A stretch of 64,000 bases of DNA from Microbacteriaceae bacterium PS02333 (GCA_029959665.1 JASCOI010000001.1:1-64000); one strand, 5' to 3'; numbered from the stretch's first letter, positions 34,685 to 44,161 are shown. Program-made: numbers and translations. The notes: generated by a model from the sequence alone, not told the origin.

Positions 34685-34706
34685 GTTCTCTACACATGTA
34701 GAGAAC
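34685..34706. promoter_or_regulatory. TetR operator: 10-2-10 perfect inverted repeat
   Basis: GTTCTCTACA at 34685-34694 is matched by its exact reverse complement at 34697-34706. It lies 10-32 bp upstream of the SDR-like ATG and 30-52 bp upstream of the tetR ATG, so bound TetR would block both. Confidence 0.78.
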
Positions 34707-34736
34707 ACTACGATGGTAGAGACGGAGAGGGAAGTG

Positions 34737-35315
34737 ATGGGACGACGCGAGGACCTCGCCGATGCCGGCGTGCGGTTGACGGCACGAGGGGGAACTAGGG
34801 CACTCACGCACCGGGCCGTGGACGCAGAAGCCGGCGTGCCGCCGGGATCGACGTCCTACTACGCGTCGACACGACGCGAGCTGACCGCGCTCGTGGTCGA
34901 CCGGATCACGTCGCAACTCGCCGAGGACCTCGTCGCCCTGCAGATCCCCGAGCAGGTCGACGAGGACGCGGTGGTCTCGATCGCGATGGGGTTCCTCGAG
35001 CACCTCGCCGCCCGCGACGTCGCACAGTCCGTCCGACTGGCGTTGCTCCTCGAACTCCGGGACGACGCGGAACTCCGCGGACCCCTCACCGGGGCCGACC
35101 CGGTCCGGGCAGCGCTCATCGACACGGCGCGAACCCTGTTGGAGCGGATCGACATCGTCGCACCGGAGCGGTGCGCCGTCGATCTCGTCGGGCTCGTCGA
35201 CGCGCTCCTGCTGTACCGCACGGCAGCCGTGGCCCCTCTGGACGAGGGGTCGATCCTCGTGTCGTACGTCGCCGGGCTCCCGCGACGTGCGACACGAGGA
35301 CACCGAACGCACTGA
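34737..35315 (+). CDS. TetR family transcriptional regulator
   Basis: A 192-residue regulator with the helix-turn-helix around LTARGGTRALTHRAVDAEAG and VPPGSTSYYASTRRELTA, followed by a TetR_C-like helical domain. I prefer the ATG at 34737, preceded by GAGAGGGAA, over one at 34713 that would sit next to the operator. It presumably represses itself and the divergent SDR-like gene. Confidence 0.87.
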   Translation: MGRREDLADAGVRLTARGGTRALTHRAVDAEAGVPPGSTSYYASTRRELTALVVDRITSQLAEDLVALQIPEQVDEDAVVSIAMGFLEHLAARDVAQSVRLALLLELRDDAELRGPLTGADPVRAALIDTARTLLERIDIVAPERCAVDLVGLVDALLLYRTAAVAPLDEGSILVSYVAGLPRRATRGHRTH

Positions 35316-35442
35316 TCACCGCGCCGACGACGCGGTCATCGTGATGAGCAGTAGGAACGGGTATGAGTAACTTGAGGTGTTCTGTCGGCGGTCGGGTACC
35401 TCTGACGGCGGCATGCGATGGCGTCCCCCGCCCCGCTCCGAC

Positions 35443-35499
35443 CGAGTGCGCAGACGATGCGATCTGCACTGCGAGCAGTGCTCCACGTCTGCGCACTCG
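35443..35499. other. Nested hairpin structure of unknown role
   Basis: A 14-bp arm CGAGTGCGCAGACG (35443-35456) is matched perfectly by its reverse complement at 35486-35499. Inside lies a second perfect stem, GCACTGC at 35466-35472 with GCAGTGC at 35475-35481 and a 2-base loop. The 232-bp region (35316-35547) between the TetR and phospholipase D genes holds no convincing gene. It is not followed by a T-run. It could be a structured RNA, a terminator or a protein-binding site. Confidence 0.55.
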
Positions 35500-35547
35500 A
35501 TGTGCCGACGCCGGACACCGCACGACCTCCGCCCGTAGTGTTCGGGT

Positions 35548-37125
35548 GTGCCCACCGACCCGCGTCACTGGTTCCTCGCTCGCGACGAACGCGGCAACCT
35601 CGCCACCGAGGTGCACGCCGGAGGGGACGACGCCGCACCGTGGTCCGAGGGCAACGCGGTACGCCCACTGGTGCACGGCGCCCCGTACTTCGCGCGCATC
35701 CACGCGGAGCTGTGCGCGCTGCAACCGGGTGACCGGGTGTGGTTCACGGACTGGCGCGGCGACGCGGACGAGCGACTCCTGCCGGACGGCCCGACGATCG
35801 GCGACCTGCTCGCCGAACGCGCACGCGACGGTGTCGAGGTCCGCGGCCTGATCTGGCGATCCCACGGCGAACGCGTCTCGGCGTCGATCAGCGCCCGCTC
35901 GAACGAGTTGCTCGGCCGGAAGATCAACGACGCCGGGGGCGAGGTCCTCCTCGACCAGCGCGTCCGCGTCTTCGGGTCGCACCACCAGAAGTTCTTCGTG
36001 ATCCAGCACCGGGACGACCCCTCGCGGGACGTGGCGTTCGTCGGCGGGATCGACCTCTGCCACAGCCGCCGCGACGACGCCGCGCACCAGGGCGACCCGC
36101 AGCCCGTCTCGATCGACGCCAGGTACGGCGAGCGCCCCGCCTGGCACGACGCCTCGATGGAGCTCCGCGGGCCGGTGGTCGCCGACGTCCTGGCGGTCTT
36201 CGCCGAGCGGTGGGACGACCCGCACCCGCTCGACCGCAGCCTGCCGTACCGGATGCTGCTGCAGCGCCTCACGCACATGCCCCGTCGGCCGGAGCCGCTG
36301 CCCGAGCGAACGCCCCCGCCACCCCGTGCCGGTGACCACGCCGTGCAGCTGCTGCGCACGTACGGGGTGAAGCGGCCGCCGTTCCCCTTCGCACCGGAGG
36401 GTGAACGCAGCATCGCCCGCGCCTACGCGAAGGCGTTCTCGAAGGCGGAGTCCCTGCTCTACATCGAGGACCAGTACCTCTGGTCACGCGAGGTCGCGTC
36501 CGGGATCGCCGAGGCCCTCGAGCGGAACCGGGACCTCCGGGTGATCATCCTCGTGCCGCGGTACCCGAACTCCGACGGCCCGCTCGGTGGTCCGCCCAGT
36601 CGACTCGGGCAGATCGAGGCGCTGCGCTCCCTCCGCCGGACCGCTCCGGACCGGGTCGGCGTGTTCGACCTCGAGCACGAGGACGGCCGACCGATCTACA
36701 TCCACGCGAAGATCTGCGTCGTCGACGACCAGTGGTTCACGATCGGGTCGGACAACTTCAACCGCCGGTCGTGGACGTCCGACAGCGAACTCACCTGTGC
36801 CGTGGTGGACGGCTCCGCCGGCGACGGCTCCCTCGCGCAGGACCTCCGGCTGCAGCTCTGGGCCGAGCACCTCGCGACGACGCCCGACGACCCGAGCCTG
36901 ATCGGCTCCGGTGCAGAACTCCTGGCGCTGTGGCGAGCCCGGGCCCGCGCGCTCGACCACTGGCAGGAGGACGGCCGCCCCGGCGAGCGACCGCCGGGCC
37001 GGATCCGCCGGCACGAGCCCGAGCCGGTGTCGGCGCTGCAGCGCCTGTGGGCGCGGCCGGCGACGCGCCTGGCGGTCGACCCGGACGGGCGTCCGCGCGG
37101 ACTGCGGGGCTCGACCCGCTTCTGA
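35548..37125 (+). CDS. Phospholipase D family protein
   Basis: 525 residues from a GTG. Two PLD catalytic motifs are visible: HHQKFFVIQHRDD followed by FVGGIDLCHSRR near residues 148-174, and HAKICVVDDQWFTIGSDNFN near 385-405. Together they form the HKD pair that cleaves or transfers phosphatidyl head groups. No signal peptide is evident, so it may act on the inner face or be a synthase-like enzyme. The C-terminal 60 residues are basic and Arg/Pro-rich. Confidence 0.92.
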   Translation: MPTDPRHWFLARDERGNLATEVHAGGDDAAPWSEGNAVRPLVHGAPYFARIHAELCALQPGDRVWFTDWRGDADERLLPDGPTIGDLLAERARDGVEVRGLIWRSHGERVSASISARSNELLGRKINDAGGEVLLDQRVRVFGSHHQKFFVIQHRDDPSRDVAFVGGIDLCHSRRDDAAHQGDPQPVSIDARYGERPAWHDASMELRGPVVADVLAVFAERWDDPHPLDRSLPYRMLLQRLTHMPRRPEPLPERTPPPPRAGDHAVQLLRTYGVKRPPFPFAPEGERSIARAYAKAFSKAESLLYIEDQYLWSREVASGIAEALERNRDLRVIILVPRYPNSDGPLGGPPSRLGQIEALRSLRRTAPDRVGVFDLEHEDGRPIYIHAKICVVDDQWFTIGSDNFNRRSWTSDSELTCAVVDGSAGDGSLAQDLRLQLWAEHLATTPDDPSLIGSGAELLALWRARARALDHWQEDGRPGERPPGRIRRHEPEPVSALQRLWARPATRLAVDPDGRPRGLRGSTRF

Positions 37126-37152
37126 CAGCCGCTCCACTCGAAGTGGGGGCTG
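37126..37152 (+). terminator. Hairpin downstream of the phospholipase D gene
   Basis: CCACT at 37134-37138 pairs with AGTGG at 37142-37146, and CAGCC at 37126-37130 pairs with GGCTG at 37148-37152. It starts directly after the stop codon. No T-run follows. Confidence 0.5.
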
Positions 37153-37208
37153 TGCCCCGAGCGCGACCACCCCCAGACTTGTGCGGTTCTCAAGTTCCAA
37201 GGAGTCGC

Positions 37209-38063
37209 ATGCACCGCCCCCAGCCCGAGCAGCCACAGTCACGCAAGAGCCGCCGCTTGCCCGTCTCCACCTGGGTGGGCATCATCGGAACCGCGCTCAT
37301 GGCGCTCATCGGACTCGCGTCCGGCGGCTTCTGGACGATGGTGTTCATGGCATCGGTCGTGGTCCTGCTCACCGCGGTGTACGGCGTGCTCTTCCGTCGG
37401 ACGACATGGCTCCGCCTCCCCCGGAAGCGCGCCGCCGCCGGGATCGGTGCAGCGGTCGCGTTCGCATTGCTGATCGGGTCGACGTCGGCGTACGGTGCCA
37501 CGCACCCCGAGGTGACGACGCAGACCCGACCGGTCTCGTTCGCATCAGCACCCGCAGCGGCACACACGTCCGCGACACCGCACCGTACCGCGACGCCGAC
37601 CCCCACGCCCACGCCCACGCCCACGCCAGTCCTCACGACGAAGACCGTCACCGAGACTCTGCCGATCCCGTTCACGGCGAGCACGGTCGAGAGCGCGACC
37701 CTCGCGAGCGGAACGTCGTCGGTCACGACAGCCGGCGTGGACGGCGTCGAGACCAAGACGTGGACGGTGTCCTACACCGACGGTGTCGAGACGGGGCGAA
37801 CCCTTGCGAGCGACGTCACCACGACGCAGCCGGTCACGCAGGTCACGACCGTCGGGACCTACGTCGCGCCGCCACCACCCGCGGCGCCGACCTGCACGAA
37901 CGGCACGTACGTCAACACCGCGGGCAACACGGTCTGCCGACCGGAGGTGTCGACGACCGCCCCGAGCGGCGCGACCGCGAAGTGCGGCGACGGCACCTAC
38001 AGCTTCAGCCAGTCCCGACGAGGAACCTGCTCGTCGCACGGGGGCGTCGCGGCCTGGCTCTGA
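37209..38063 (+). CDS. Membrane-anchored protein with G5 and DUF3761 domains
   Basis: 284 residues. Two or three N-terminal membrane helices (WVGIIGTALMALIGLASGGF; AAVAFALLIGSTSAYG) are followed by a Thr/Pro repeat linker (TPTPTPTPTPTP). A G5 domain of about 75 residues (TVTETLPIPFTASTVES onward) comes next, then a C-terminal DUF3761 domain (CGDGTYSFSQSRRGTCSSHG). G5 domains bind cell-wall N-acetylglucosamine polymers in other proteins. DUF3761 is a small disulphide-rich surface domain. Likely a cell-wall-associated surface protein. Confidence 0.85.
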   Translation: MHRPQPEQPQSRKSRRLPVSTWVGIIGTALMALIGLASGGFWTMVFMASVVVLLTAVYGVLFRRTTWLRLPRKRAAAGIGAAVAFALLIGSTSAYGATHPEVTTQTRPVSFASAPAAAHTSATPHRTATPTPTPTPTPTPVLTTKTVTETLPIPFTASTVESATLASGTSSVTTAGVDGVETKTWTVSYTDGVETGRTLASDVTTTQPVTQVTTVGTYVAPPPPAAPTCTNGTYVNTAGNTVCRPEVSTTAPSGATAKCGDGTYSFSQSRRGTCSSHGGVAAWL

Positions 38064-38090
38064 TCCCGAACGCGCCCTCCTGGCCGCGAA

Positions 38091-38480
38091 TCAGAACCAG
38101 CGGAGGGCGAACTGCTCGACGACGTTCCGGACGACGCCGACGACCCCGGTCGCCGGTTCGCCGGAGTCGCGGCCGACGGCCCGGCGCATGGCGTCCTGCG
38201 CGGCCTCGTAGTCGCTCCGCTCTTCGCCGGAGAGGTCGTCGGGTGCCGTGGTCGTGATCATCGCGATGCGCTCCAGCCGACGCAAGCCGTACCGGAACCC
38301 GATGGGTCGTGGTGCGGCCTGCACGAGCTGGAGCAGCTGCTCGTGGGAGTACCGGTCACCGGTCTCCCCGGCGGCCGCGACGAAGTCCGTCAGCCCGCGG
38401 AGTCCCGCGTCGGACCCGCCGAAACGGATCTGCAGGAGTCGCGCTCGGCTGCAGAGGTCGTACACCAGCGCCTCGTCCAC
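38091..38480 (-). CDS. Small soluble hypothetical protein
   Basis: 129 residues from a GTG; family not recognised. It looks wholly helical and soluble, rich in Arg, Asp and Glu (LVYDLCSRARLLQIRFGG; ERSDYEAAQDAMRRAVGR), with no signal or membrane segment. It stands alone on the minus strand between two plus-strand genes, 27 bases after the DUF3761 gene and 176 bases before the glycosyltransferase. Codon usage is like its neighbours, which supports it being real. Confidence 0.6.
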   Translation of the reverse strand: MDEALVYDLCSRARLLQIRFGGSDAGLRGLTDFVAAAGETGDRYSHEQLLQLVQAAPRPIGFRYGLRRLERIAMITTTAPDDLSGEERSDYEAAQDAMRRAVGRDSGEPATGVVGVVRNVVEQFALRWF

Positions 38481-38656
38481 CGCGGTCCCCTCCCGACTCG
38501 TCGATCCGAGCCTCCCACAGCGGAACCGGCGACACCAGGTGCGCGGTCAGTCGTCCACGTCGCCACGCCGTTCCTGGACCCGCTCCTGAGCGAACCGGAG
38601 GCCCGCGACCCCGCGCTCCACGGCTTCCTCATCGACGGCAGCAGGACATTTCCGAC

Positions 38657-40717
38657 ATGACCACGAACGACCGCGTCGGAGTCCGCCCGGCGCGCTGGCT
38701 CCACCAGACCCGCGGGCAGCAGGCCGTCCTCGCCGGGATCGTGCTGCTCGGAGCGGTGTTGACCAGTTGGAACCTCGCCCGTGGTGGCGACTCCGAGTTC
38801 TACGCCGCGGCGGCCCGCTCGATGTCCGAGTCCCTGCCGGCGTTCCTGTCCGGGTCGTTCGACCCCGGCGCGACCGTGACGCTCGACAAGCTCGCCGGCT
38901 TCGCCGTGCCCCAGGCGATCAGCATCCACCTGTTCGGCATGTCCACCGCGTCGCTCGACCTGCCGCAGGTCCTCGAGGGTGCCGTCACGACCGTCGCGGT
39001 CGCCGTGGTGGCGCTGCGCTGGCTCGGCGCCCGGGCCGGACTCGTCGCAGCGGCCCTCGCAGCCGGCACCCCGATCTTCGTGTCGATGTTCGGGCACCCG
39101 ATGGAGGACGGGCTCCTCACCATGGCCCTCGCCGTCGCGCTCGTCTGGTGGCAGCGGGCCGCGCTCACCGGTGCGTGGTGGCCGCTGGTCCTCGCCGGTG
39201 CCTTCGTCGGGGTCGGGTTCCAGGCGAAGATGCTGCAGGCCTGGCTGATCCTGCCGGCGCTCGTCGTCGGCGGGGTCGTCGCAGCCAGCAGCGGTGGTGG
39301 GGTGCGGTGGCGTCGGGCTGTCGCACACTCGGCGGTGCTCGTCGGCGCGACCCTGGTGGCGAGCCTCGGCTGGTCCGTGGTCGTCGCCCTGCTCCCCTCG
39401 TCCGACCACCCCTACATCGACGGGTCGACCGACGACAGCGTCTTCGCGATGGTCCTCGGCTACAACGGGGTCGACCGGTTCCTGCCCGGCCTGTGGCCGG
39501 GAGCGGTCGGCGCGATCGGCGCGGCCGTCGGACACGCGGGCACGCACGTCGCCGAACTCTTCCACACGGCCGCCGGAGCGGGTCGCGGCGGGCACTCGAT
39601 CCTGCAGCTCTTCTCGCCTCGGTACGCCTCGCAGGTCGGCTGGACCTGGCCCGCCGCGATCACCGGCATCGGGATCGGCGCGGTCCGATGGTGGCCGCGT
39701 CGGTCCGGCCGGGAGGCTCGCCCCGCCACCGCCGTCTTCCTCACCCTGGTCGTCTGGCTGGCGACGGCGGTCGCGGTCCTGTCCGTCCTGCGGCTCCCGC
39801 ACACCGCCTACGTCGCCGGCATCGGCGTCCAGCTCGCGGCCCTCGGCGCGCTCGGGTGGTGGGGCGCAGCCGGGCTGCTCGACGCCCCCGACCGCCGGCT
39901 CCGGCTCGTGCCGACGGGCCTGCTCGTCGTGCAGGGCGGGTGGTGGATCTGGCTCGCACGGTCCTCCGCCGAACCGGCGGTGCTCTCGACGATCGCGGTC
40001 GGCGTGACCGTCGCCGCCCTGGTGGCGCTGCTCGTACGCCGGCGATCGACGTTCGGAGTCGGTTCCACCCGAGGACGCCGGACGGCCGCCGGGCTGCTGG
40101 TCGCCGCCGTGGTGCTCGGCCCCGCGTGCTTCTCCCTGCAGGCGCTCGACGCGGCACGGGACGGCAGCGGGGGCGATGCCTCGGTGGGGATCACCACCGG
40201 CGCCTTCCCCGGTGCCGGGCACCTCCCCACCCGTGCGTTCGCGCTCGGCAGGTCACCGTCGCGCGATCGGACCGGCGACACGTCGACCGCGTTCCGGATC
40301 TCGGCGCCCGACGTCATCGGCGGCCACACCCGTCTCGACGCGTCGGAAGCCGCACTCGTCGCCGACGCCGAACGGCACGGCGGCGGGAAGGACGGCGCCC
40401 CGCTGTTCCTGACCGATTCGTGGCGGATCGCCGCCGACGTCATCGGGGACACCGGCGACGAGGTGCTCACGGACGGCGGGTTCTCCGGCCGTGTCCCGGT
40501 GTTCACGACCACGCAGATCGAGTCGATGATCCGTGCGGGGAAGGAGCGACTGTTCGTCGTCGCGAACGGGACGGCGTCCACCGACCCGGTGCGTCAGGCG
40601 ACCGCGGCCCTCGGGTGTCGGGTGGTGCACCGCTGGGGGTCGACGTTCGCCTCGTCGTCCGGGGCACCGTGGCGGTCGCCGGCGGACGCGTCGTTCGCAC
40701 TCGAAGAGTGCTCCTGA
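38657..40717 (+). CDS. Membrane glycosyltransferase, GT39/ArnT-like
   Basis: 686 residues with about 11-12 membrane helices. After the first helix comes the luminal acidic motif RGGDSEFYAAAARSM, then FDPGATVTLDKLAGF, the catalytic-loop pattern of polyprenyl-phosphate-sugar mannosyltransferases/ArnT. Such enzymes move a sugar from a lipid carrier to protein or cell-wall polymer outside the membrane. A roughly 170-residue soluble C-terminal domain follows the last helix. A second, related gene lies at 51618. The two share the pattern but differ in the C-terminal part. Confidence 0.85.
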   Translation: MTTNDRVGVRPARWLHQTRGQQAVLAGIVLLGAVLTSWNLARGGDSEFYAAAARSMSESLPAFLSGSFDPGATVTLDKLAGFAVPQAISIHLFGMSTASLDLPQVLEGAVTTVAVAVVALRWLGARAGLVAAALAAGTPIFVSMFGHPMEDGLLTMALAVALVWWQRAALTGAWWPLVLAGAFVGVGFQAKMLQAWLILPALVVGGVVAASSGGGVRWRRAVAHSAVLVGATLVASLGWSVVVALLPSSDHPYIDGSTDDSVFAMVLGYNGVDRFLPGLWPGAVGAIGAAVGHAGTHVAELFHTAAGAGRGGHSILQLFSPRYASQVGWTWPAAITGIGIGAVRWWPRRSGREARPATAVFLTLVVWLATAVAVLSVLRLPHTAYVAGIGVQLAALGALGWWGAAGLLDAPDRRLRLVPTGLLVVQGGWWIWLARSSAEPAVLSTIAVGVTVAALVALLVRRRSTFGVGSTRGRRTAAGLLVAAVVLGPACFSLQALDAARDGSGGDASVGITTGAFPGAGHLPTRAFALGRSPSRDRTGDTSTAFRISAPDVIGGHTRLDASEAALVADAERHGGGKDGAPLFLTDSWRIAADVIGDTGDEVLTDGGFSGRVPVFTTTQIESMIRAGKERLFVVANGTASTDPVRQATAALGCRVVHRWGSTFASSSGAPWRSPADASFALEECS

Positions 40718-40733
40718 GCGGCGGCCGTCCGGC

Positions 40734-42296
40734 TCAGACCGTCGCCTCCGTGCCCCGCACCCTCCCGATCACGACGTCGACGATGCCGGCGAGGAGGGCG
40801 GCGCCGACGAACCCGAGCGCCACACCGAGTCCGAGCGGCAGCCCGTTCGCGTAGTCACCACGCGAGCTCGCGAGCGCCGAGTAGAACACGCTGCCGACCG
40901 CCGCGATGCCGATCGCCGACCCCACCCGCGCGCCGACCTGGATGAGTCCGCCGGCGGAGCCGCCCTGCGCGACGGGCACCTCGGACAGCGTCAGGGTCTG
41001 GTTCGGGGAGATCGTGAGCCCGGAGCCGATGCCCGCCACCAGCAGCGGCAGGACCAGCCACCAGCCGAGGTCCGACCGGTAGTGGTTCGCGACGACCCAG
41101 ATCACCGCACCGAGGCCGATGAGCACGAGGATCGTCCCGATCACGATGAGCTGGCGGCCGAACCGGTGCACGATCCGCCCGCCGATCGTCGACGCGATGC
41201 CCGAGCCGATCGCGAACGGCACCGAGGAGAGTCCCGCCAGCAGCGCCGAGTAGTGCAGGCCGGACTGCAAGGCGAGCGTCAGGACGAAGAACAGCGGGGT
41301 GAACCCGGCGAAGTAGAGCGTCGCGAGTCCGACGCCGAGCGAGAACGACCGGCGCCGGAAGAGCGCGAGGTCGACCACCGGTTCCTTCGTCCGGCCGTAG
41401 TGCCGCTCCCACAGCACGAACAGCACGGCGAGCACGACGGCGACGACCACGAGCCACCACTTCGCGTTCCCCTTCCACTCCTGCGACTGCACGAACGGCA
41501 GCAGCAGCGCGACCACCGCAGCACCGAGCAGTGCGATGCCGACCGGGTCGAAGTCGTGCTTCTTTCCCCGCTCGTGCGCACTGGCCGCGGGGAGGTAGCG
41601 CATCGCCAACAGCATGGTGACGAGCCCGAACGGCAGGTTCACGAAGAACACGAACCGCCAGCCGTTCTCGGTGCCGAACGCCGTGATGAGGAGGCCGCCG
41701 ACGAGCGGGCCGATCGCGGTGGCGATGCCCACCGTCGCTCCGAACAGCCCGAACGCGGTACCGCGCTCCTTGCCGCGGAACAGCTGCTGGATGAGCGCCG
41801 TGACCTGCGGGGTGAGGAGCCCGCCCGCAAGACCCTGCACGAGGCGGGCGATCACCAGGACGAGGCCGTTCGGGGCGAACCCGCAGAGGGCGCTCGCGAG
41901 GGTGAACAGCCCGACGCCGATGACGAACATGCGACGGCGTCCGGTGGCGTCCCCGAGTCGCCCGCCGGGGACGAGCAAGAGGCCGAACGACAGCGCGTAC
42001 CCGGAGAGGATCCACTGGACGGCCTCGGGACTCGCACCGGGCAGGCCCGTCGAGATGGACTGCAGGGCGACGTTGACGATCGACACGTCGAGCAGCACGA
42101 TGCCACCGCCGAGCAGGCAGATGACGAGGGCCTTCCAGCGGTTCGGGTCCGGCTGGTCGGCGGAGTCCGTCGACGTGCCGCGCGACTCGGGCGACTCGCC
42201 CGATGACGCGTCGGAGGTCGCTAGGTGGTGCGCGCCGTGGTGTTCGACGCTGGGAGCCGCATCGGGCTCGACGGGTTTGCGGTGTTCGGCTGCCAT
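40734..42296 (-). CDS. DHA2 family MFS transporter (EmrB/QacA type)
   Basis: 520 residues, 14 helices after a 50-residue hydrophilic N-terminus. GGRLGDATGRRRMFVIGVGL is the loop 2-3 motif. VGIATAIGPLVGGLL is the helix-5 drug:H+ antiporter motif, followed by NGWRFVFFVNLPFG. It ends 17 bases from the convergent glycosyltransferase gene. It is the second DHA2 exporter in the window. Its regulator may be the TetR gene 87 bases upstream in the same orientation. Confidence 0.92.
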   Translation of the reverse strand: MAAEHRKPVEPDAAPSVEHHGAHHLATSDASSGESPESRGTSTDSADQPDPNRWKALVICLLGGGIVLLDVSIVNVALQSISTGLPGASPEAVQWILSGYALSFGLLLVPGGRLGDATGRRRMFVIGVGLFTLASALCGFAPNGLVLVIARLVQGLAGGLLTPQVTALIQQLFRGKERGTAFGLFGATVGIATAIGPLVGGLLITAFGTENGWRFVFFVNLPFGLVTMLLAMRYLPAASAHERGKKHDFDPVGIALLGAAVVALLLPFVQSQEWKGNAKWWLVVVAVVLAVLFVLWERHYGRTKEPVVDLALFRRRSFSLGVGLATLYFAGFTPLFFVLTLALQSGLHYSALLAGLSSVPFAIGSGIASTIGGRIVHRFGRQLIVIGTILVLIGLGAVIWVVANHYRSDLGWWLVLPLLVAGIGSGLTISPNQTLTLSEVPVAQGGSAGGLIQVGARVGSAIGIAAVGSVFYSALASSRGDYANGLPLGLGVALGFVGAALLAGIVDVVIGRVRGTEATV

Positions 42297-42383
42297 GACG
42301 ACCCCACGGTAGGCCCGTCCGCCCCATCCGTCGTCAGCCGAACGGGATGACGCGTACCCCGATCGACACGCGAGCCAGTTGCC

Positions 42384-42980
42384 CTACGGGGCCGCGGGCT
42401 GCGGCTGCCGCAACCCCGTGACCAGGAGCGTCACGCTCGTGCGGACGTCGTAGTCCGGGTCCCGCGGGCTCCACGCGACGAGGTCACCGACGGCACGGAG
42501 CAACTGGTACGGCGCGATCGACGCGACCACCTCCCCCGAGTCCCGGGCGGCATCGAGCAGCCGGCCGAGCACCGGTACGAGCTCGTCGATGAAGAGCGAG
42601 TGCAGCGCCGTGAACCCGTCGGCGTCGCCCTCCCAGACCCGCGCCAGCCCGTGCTTGGTCCCGAGGAAGTCGACGAACTGGTGCACCCAGCGCAGGACCG
42701 CCACGAACGGCGTGGGCTCCGACGCGAGCAGCGCCGGCCCGGCTTCCGCGCAGGCGACGATCTGGTGCCGGTAGACCGCGACGACCAGGTCGGAACGGGT
42801 CGGGAAGTGCCGGTAGAGCGTCCCCACGCCGACGCCGGCCGCCGCAGCGACCTCGCGCACGGGAGCGCCGACGCCCGACGCAGCGAACACCCCGCCGGCG
42901 GCGTCCAGGATCGCCCGCTCGTTCCGCTCGACGTCACGCCGACGCCGAGGCGCGTCATCCCCGGTCGGCAGCGTGCTCAC
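42384..42980 (-). CDS. TetR family transcriptional regulator
   Basis: A 198-residue regulator. The helix-turn-helix is ILDAAGGVFAASGVGA and VREVAAAAGVGVGTLYRHFP. VVAVYRHQIVACAEAG begins the ligand domain. Two adjacent GTG codons (42980, 42983) are possible starts. It is divergent from the SDR gene, with two palindromic sites in the gap, so it most likely represses itself and the SDR. Confidence 0.88.
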   Translation of the reverse strand: MSTLPTGDDAPRRRRDVERNERAILDAAGGVFAASGVGAPVREVAAAAGVGVGTLYRHFPTRSDLVVAVYRHQIVACAEAGPALLASEPTPFVAVLRWVHQFVDFLGTKHGLARVWEGDADGFTALHSLFIDELVPVLGRLLDAARDSGEVVASIAPYQLLRAVGDLVAWSPRDPDYDVRTSVTLLVTGLRQPQPAAP

Positions 42981-43009
42981 CACCCGATCATTCCATGCCC
43001 GCCACGGAG

Positions 43010-43070
43010 AACGGAGCGCTGCTCCGTTTCCTCTTGCAATCCGGATCACTGTTCCGTATCGTTCCGGAAC
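43010..43070. promoter_or_regulatory. Candidate TetR operators between tetR and SDR
   Basis: AACGGAGC at 43010-43017 is matched by GCTCCGTT at 43021-43028 across GCT (8-3-8). A 10-bp palindrome GTTCCGGAAC lies at 43061-43070, with GTTCCG also at 43051-43056. Both fall in the 132-bp divergent promoter gap. Confidence 0.6.
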
Positions 43071-43112
43071 GTCGCTCCGTTTCGGCGACCACGGCCTCCA
43101 GGAAGGACCACC

Positions 43113-44090
43113 ATGACCAGCGACCAGCACCCCATCGGCACCGGCTTCACCGCCTCCAGCACCGCGGACGAGGTCCTCGCGGGCATCGACATCACCGGCC
43201 GCAACGTCGTCGTCACCGGCGGCCACGGCCGCCTCGGCCACGAGACCAGCCGCGCACTCACCGCGGCCGGCGCGTCCGTGACCGTCGCCGCACGGGACAC
43301 CGATCGCGCATCCGCCGCAGTCGCCGACATCCCCGGCGTTCTCGTCGAACAGCTCGACCTCACCGACCCGGCATCGATCGACGCCTTCGCCGCACGGTGG
43401 TCGGCCTCCGGCCGCCCGCTCCACGCGTTGGTGAACAACGCCTCGACACTCTTCACCCCGGACCGCCAGCTCGACGCGCGCGGCAACGAGCGCTCGTTCT
43501 CGACGGCGCACCTGGGGCACTTCCAGCTCACGCGGGCGCTCCTCCCCGCCCTCCTGGAGGCTCGTGGTGCGCGGGTCCTCACCGTGACGTCCGGCGCGGC
43601 CCGGATCGGACAGATCCGCTGGGACGACCTGGCGTTCGCCAGCGGGTACGACGCCGTCGCTGCGTACGGGCAGGCCAAGCGGGCGAACGTGCTCTTCACG
43701 GTGGAGCTCGACCGTCGGTACGCCGACCAGGGCATCCGGGCCTTCGCCGCACACCCCGGCGTGATCATCGGACCCGGCCCGCACGACCCGAGCCGCATCG
43801 CGTCCTACCGCCAGCAGGGACTCGTCGACGAGCACGGCGCGACGATGATCGACCCGTCGAACGGCAAGAAGACGATCGAACAGGGTGCGGCGACGCTCGT
43901 GCTCGGCGCCGCGAGCCCGCTGCTCGACGGCATCGGCGGGGTCTACCTGAAGGACGGCGACGTCGCGGTGATCGACGACGAGGTCCGACCACTCACCGCC
44001 GACAGCATCCCCGCTGATGCGAACTCCGCGATGCTGGACCCCGACGACGCCCGGCGGCTGTGGACGCTCACGGAGCAGCTCCTCGCCTGA
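43113..44090 (+). CDS. SDR family NAD(P)-dependent oxidoreductase
   Basis: 325 residues. The Rossmann motif is VVVTGGHGRLGHETSRAL near residues 33-50. NNAS follows in the fourth strand, TVTSGAARIG carries the catalytic Ser, and AYGQAKRANVLF gives the Tyr-x3-Lys pair. It resembles the retinol-dehydrogenase-like/light-dependent-reductase-type SDR group. A ribosome site AGGAAGGA lies before the ATG at 43113. It is controlled by the divergent TetR; the substrate is unknown. Confidence 0.9.
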   Translation: MTSDQHPIGTGFTASSTADEVLAGIDITGRNVVVTGGHGRLGHETSRALTAAGASVTVAARDTDRASAAVADIPGVLVEQLDLTDPASIDAFAARWSASGRPLHALVNNASTLFTPDRQLDARGNERSFSTAHLGHFQLTRALLPALLEARGARVLTVTSGAARIGQIRWDDLAFASGYDAVAAYGQAKRANVLFTVELDRRYADQGIRAFAAHPGVIIGPGPHDPSRIASYRQQGLVDEHGATMIDPSNGKKTIEQGAATLVLGAASPLLDGIGGVYLKDGDVAVIDDEVRPLTADSIPADANSAMLDPDDARRLWTLTEQLLA

Positions 44091-44161
44091 CGAACCTGCC
44101 ACTTCCGAGAGCGGGTGCCATCGGGATACCTGGCGCGAGCCGAGGCCCCTATCGTGGACGG

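Noticed and set aside
37590-37630. Microsatellite suggesting a phase-variable gene
   Set aside because: The CCCACG/ACGCCC repeat unit is a multiple of three and encodes a Thr-Pro linker, so length changes would not shift the frame.
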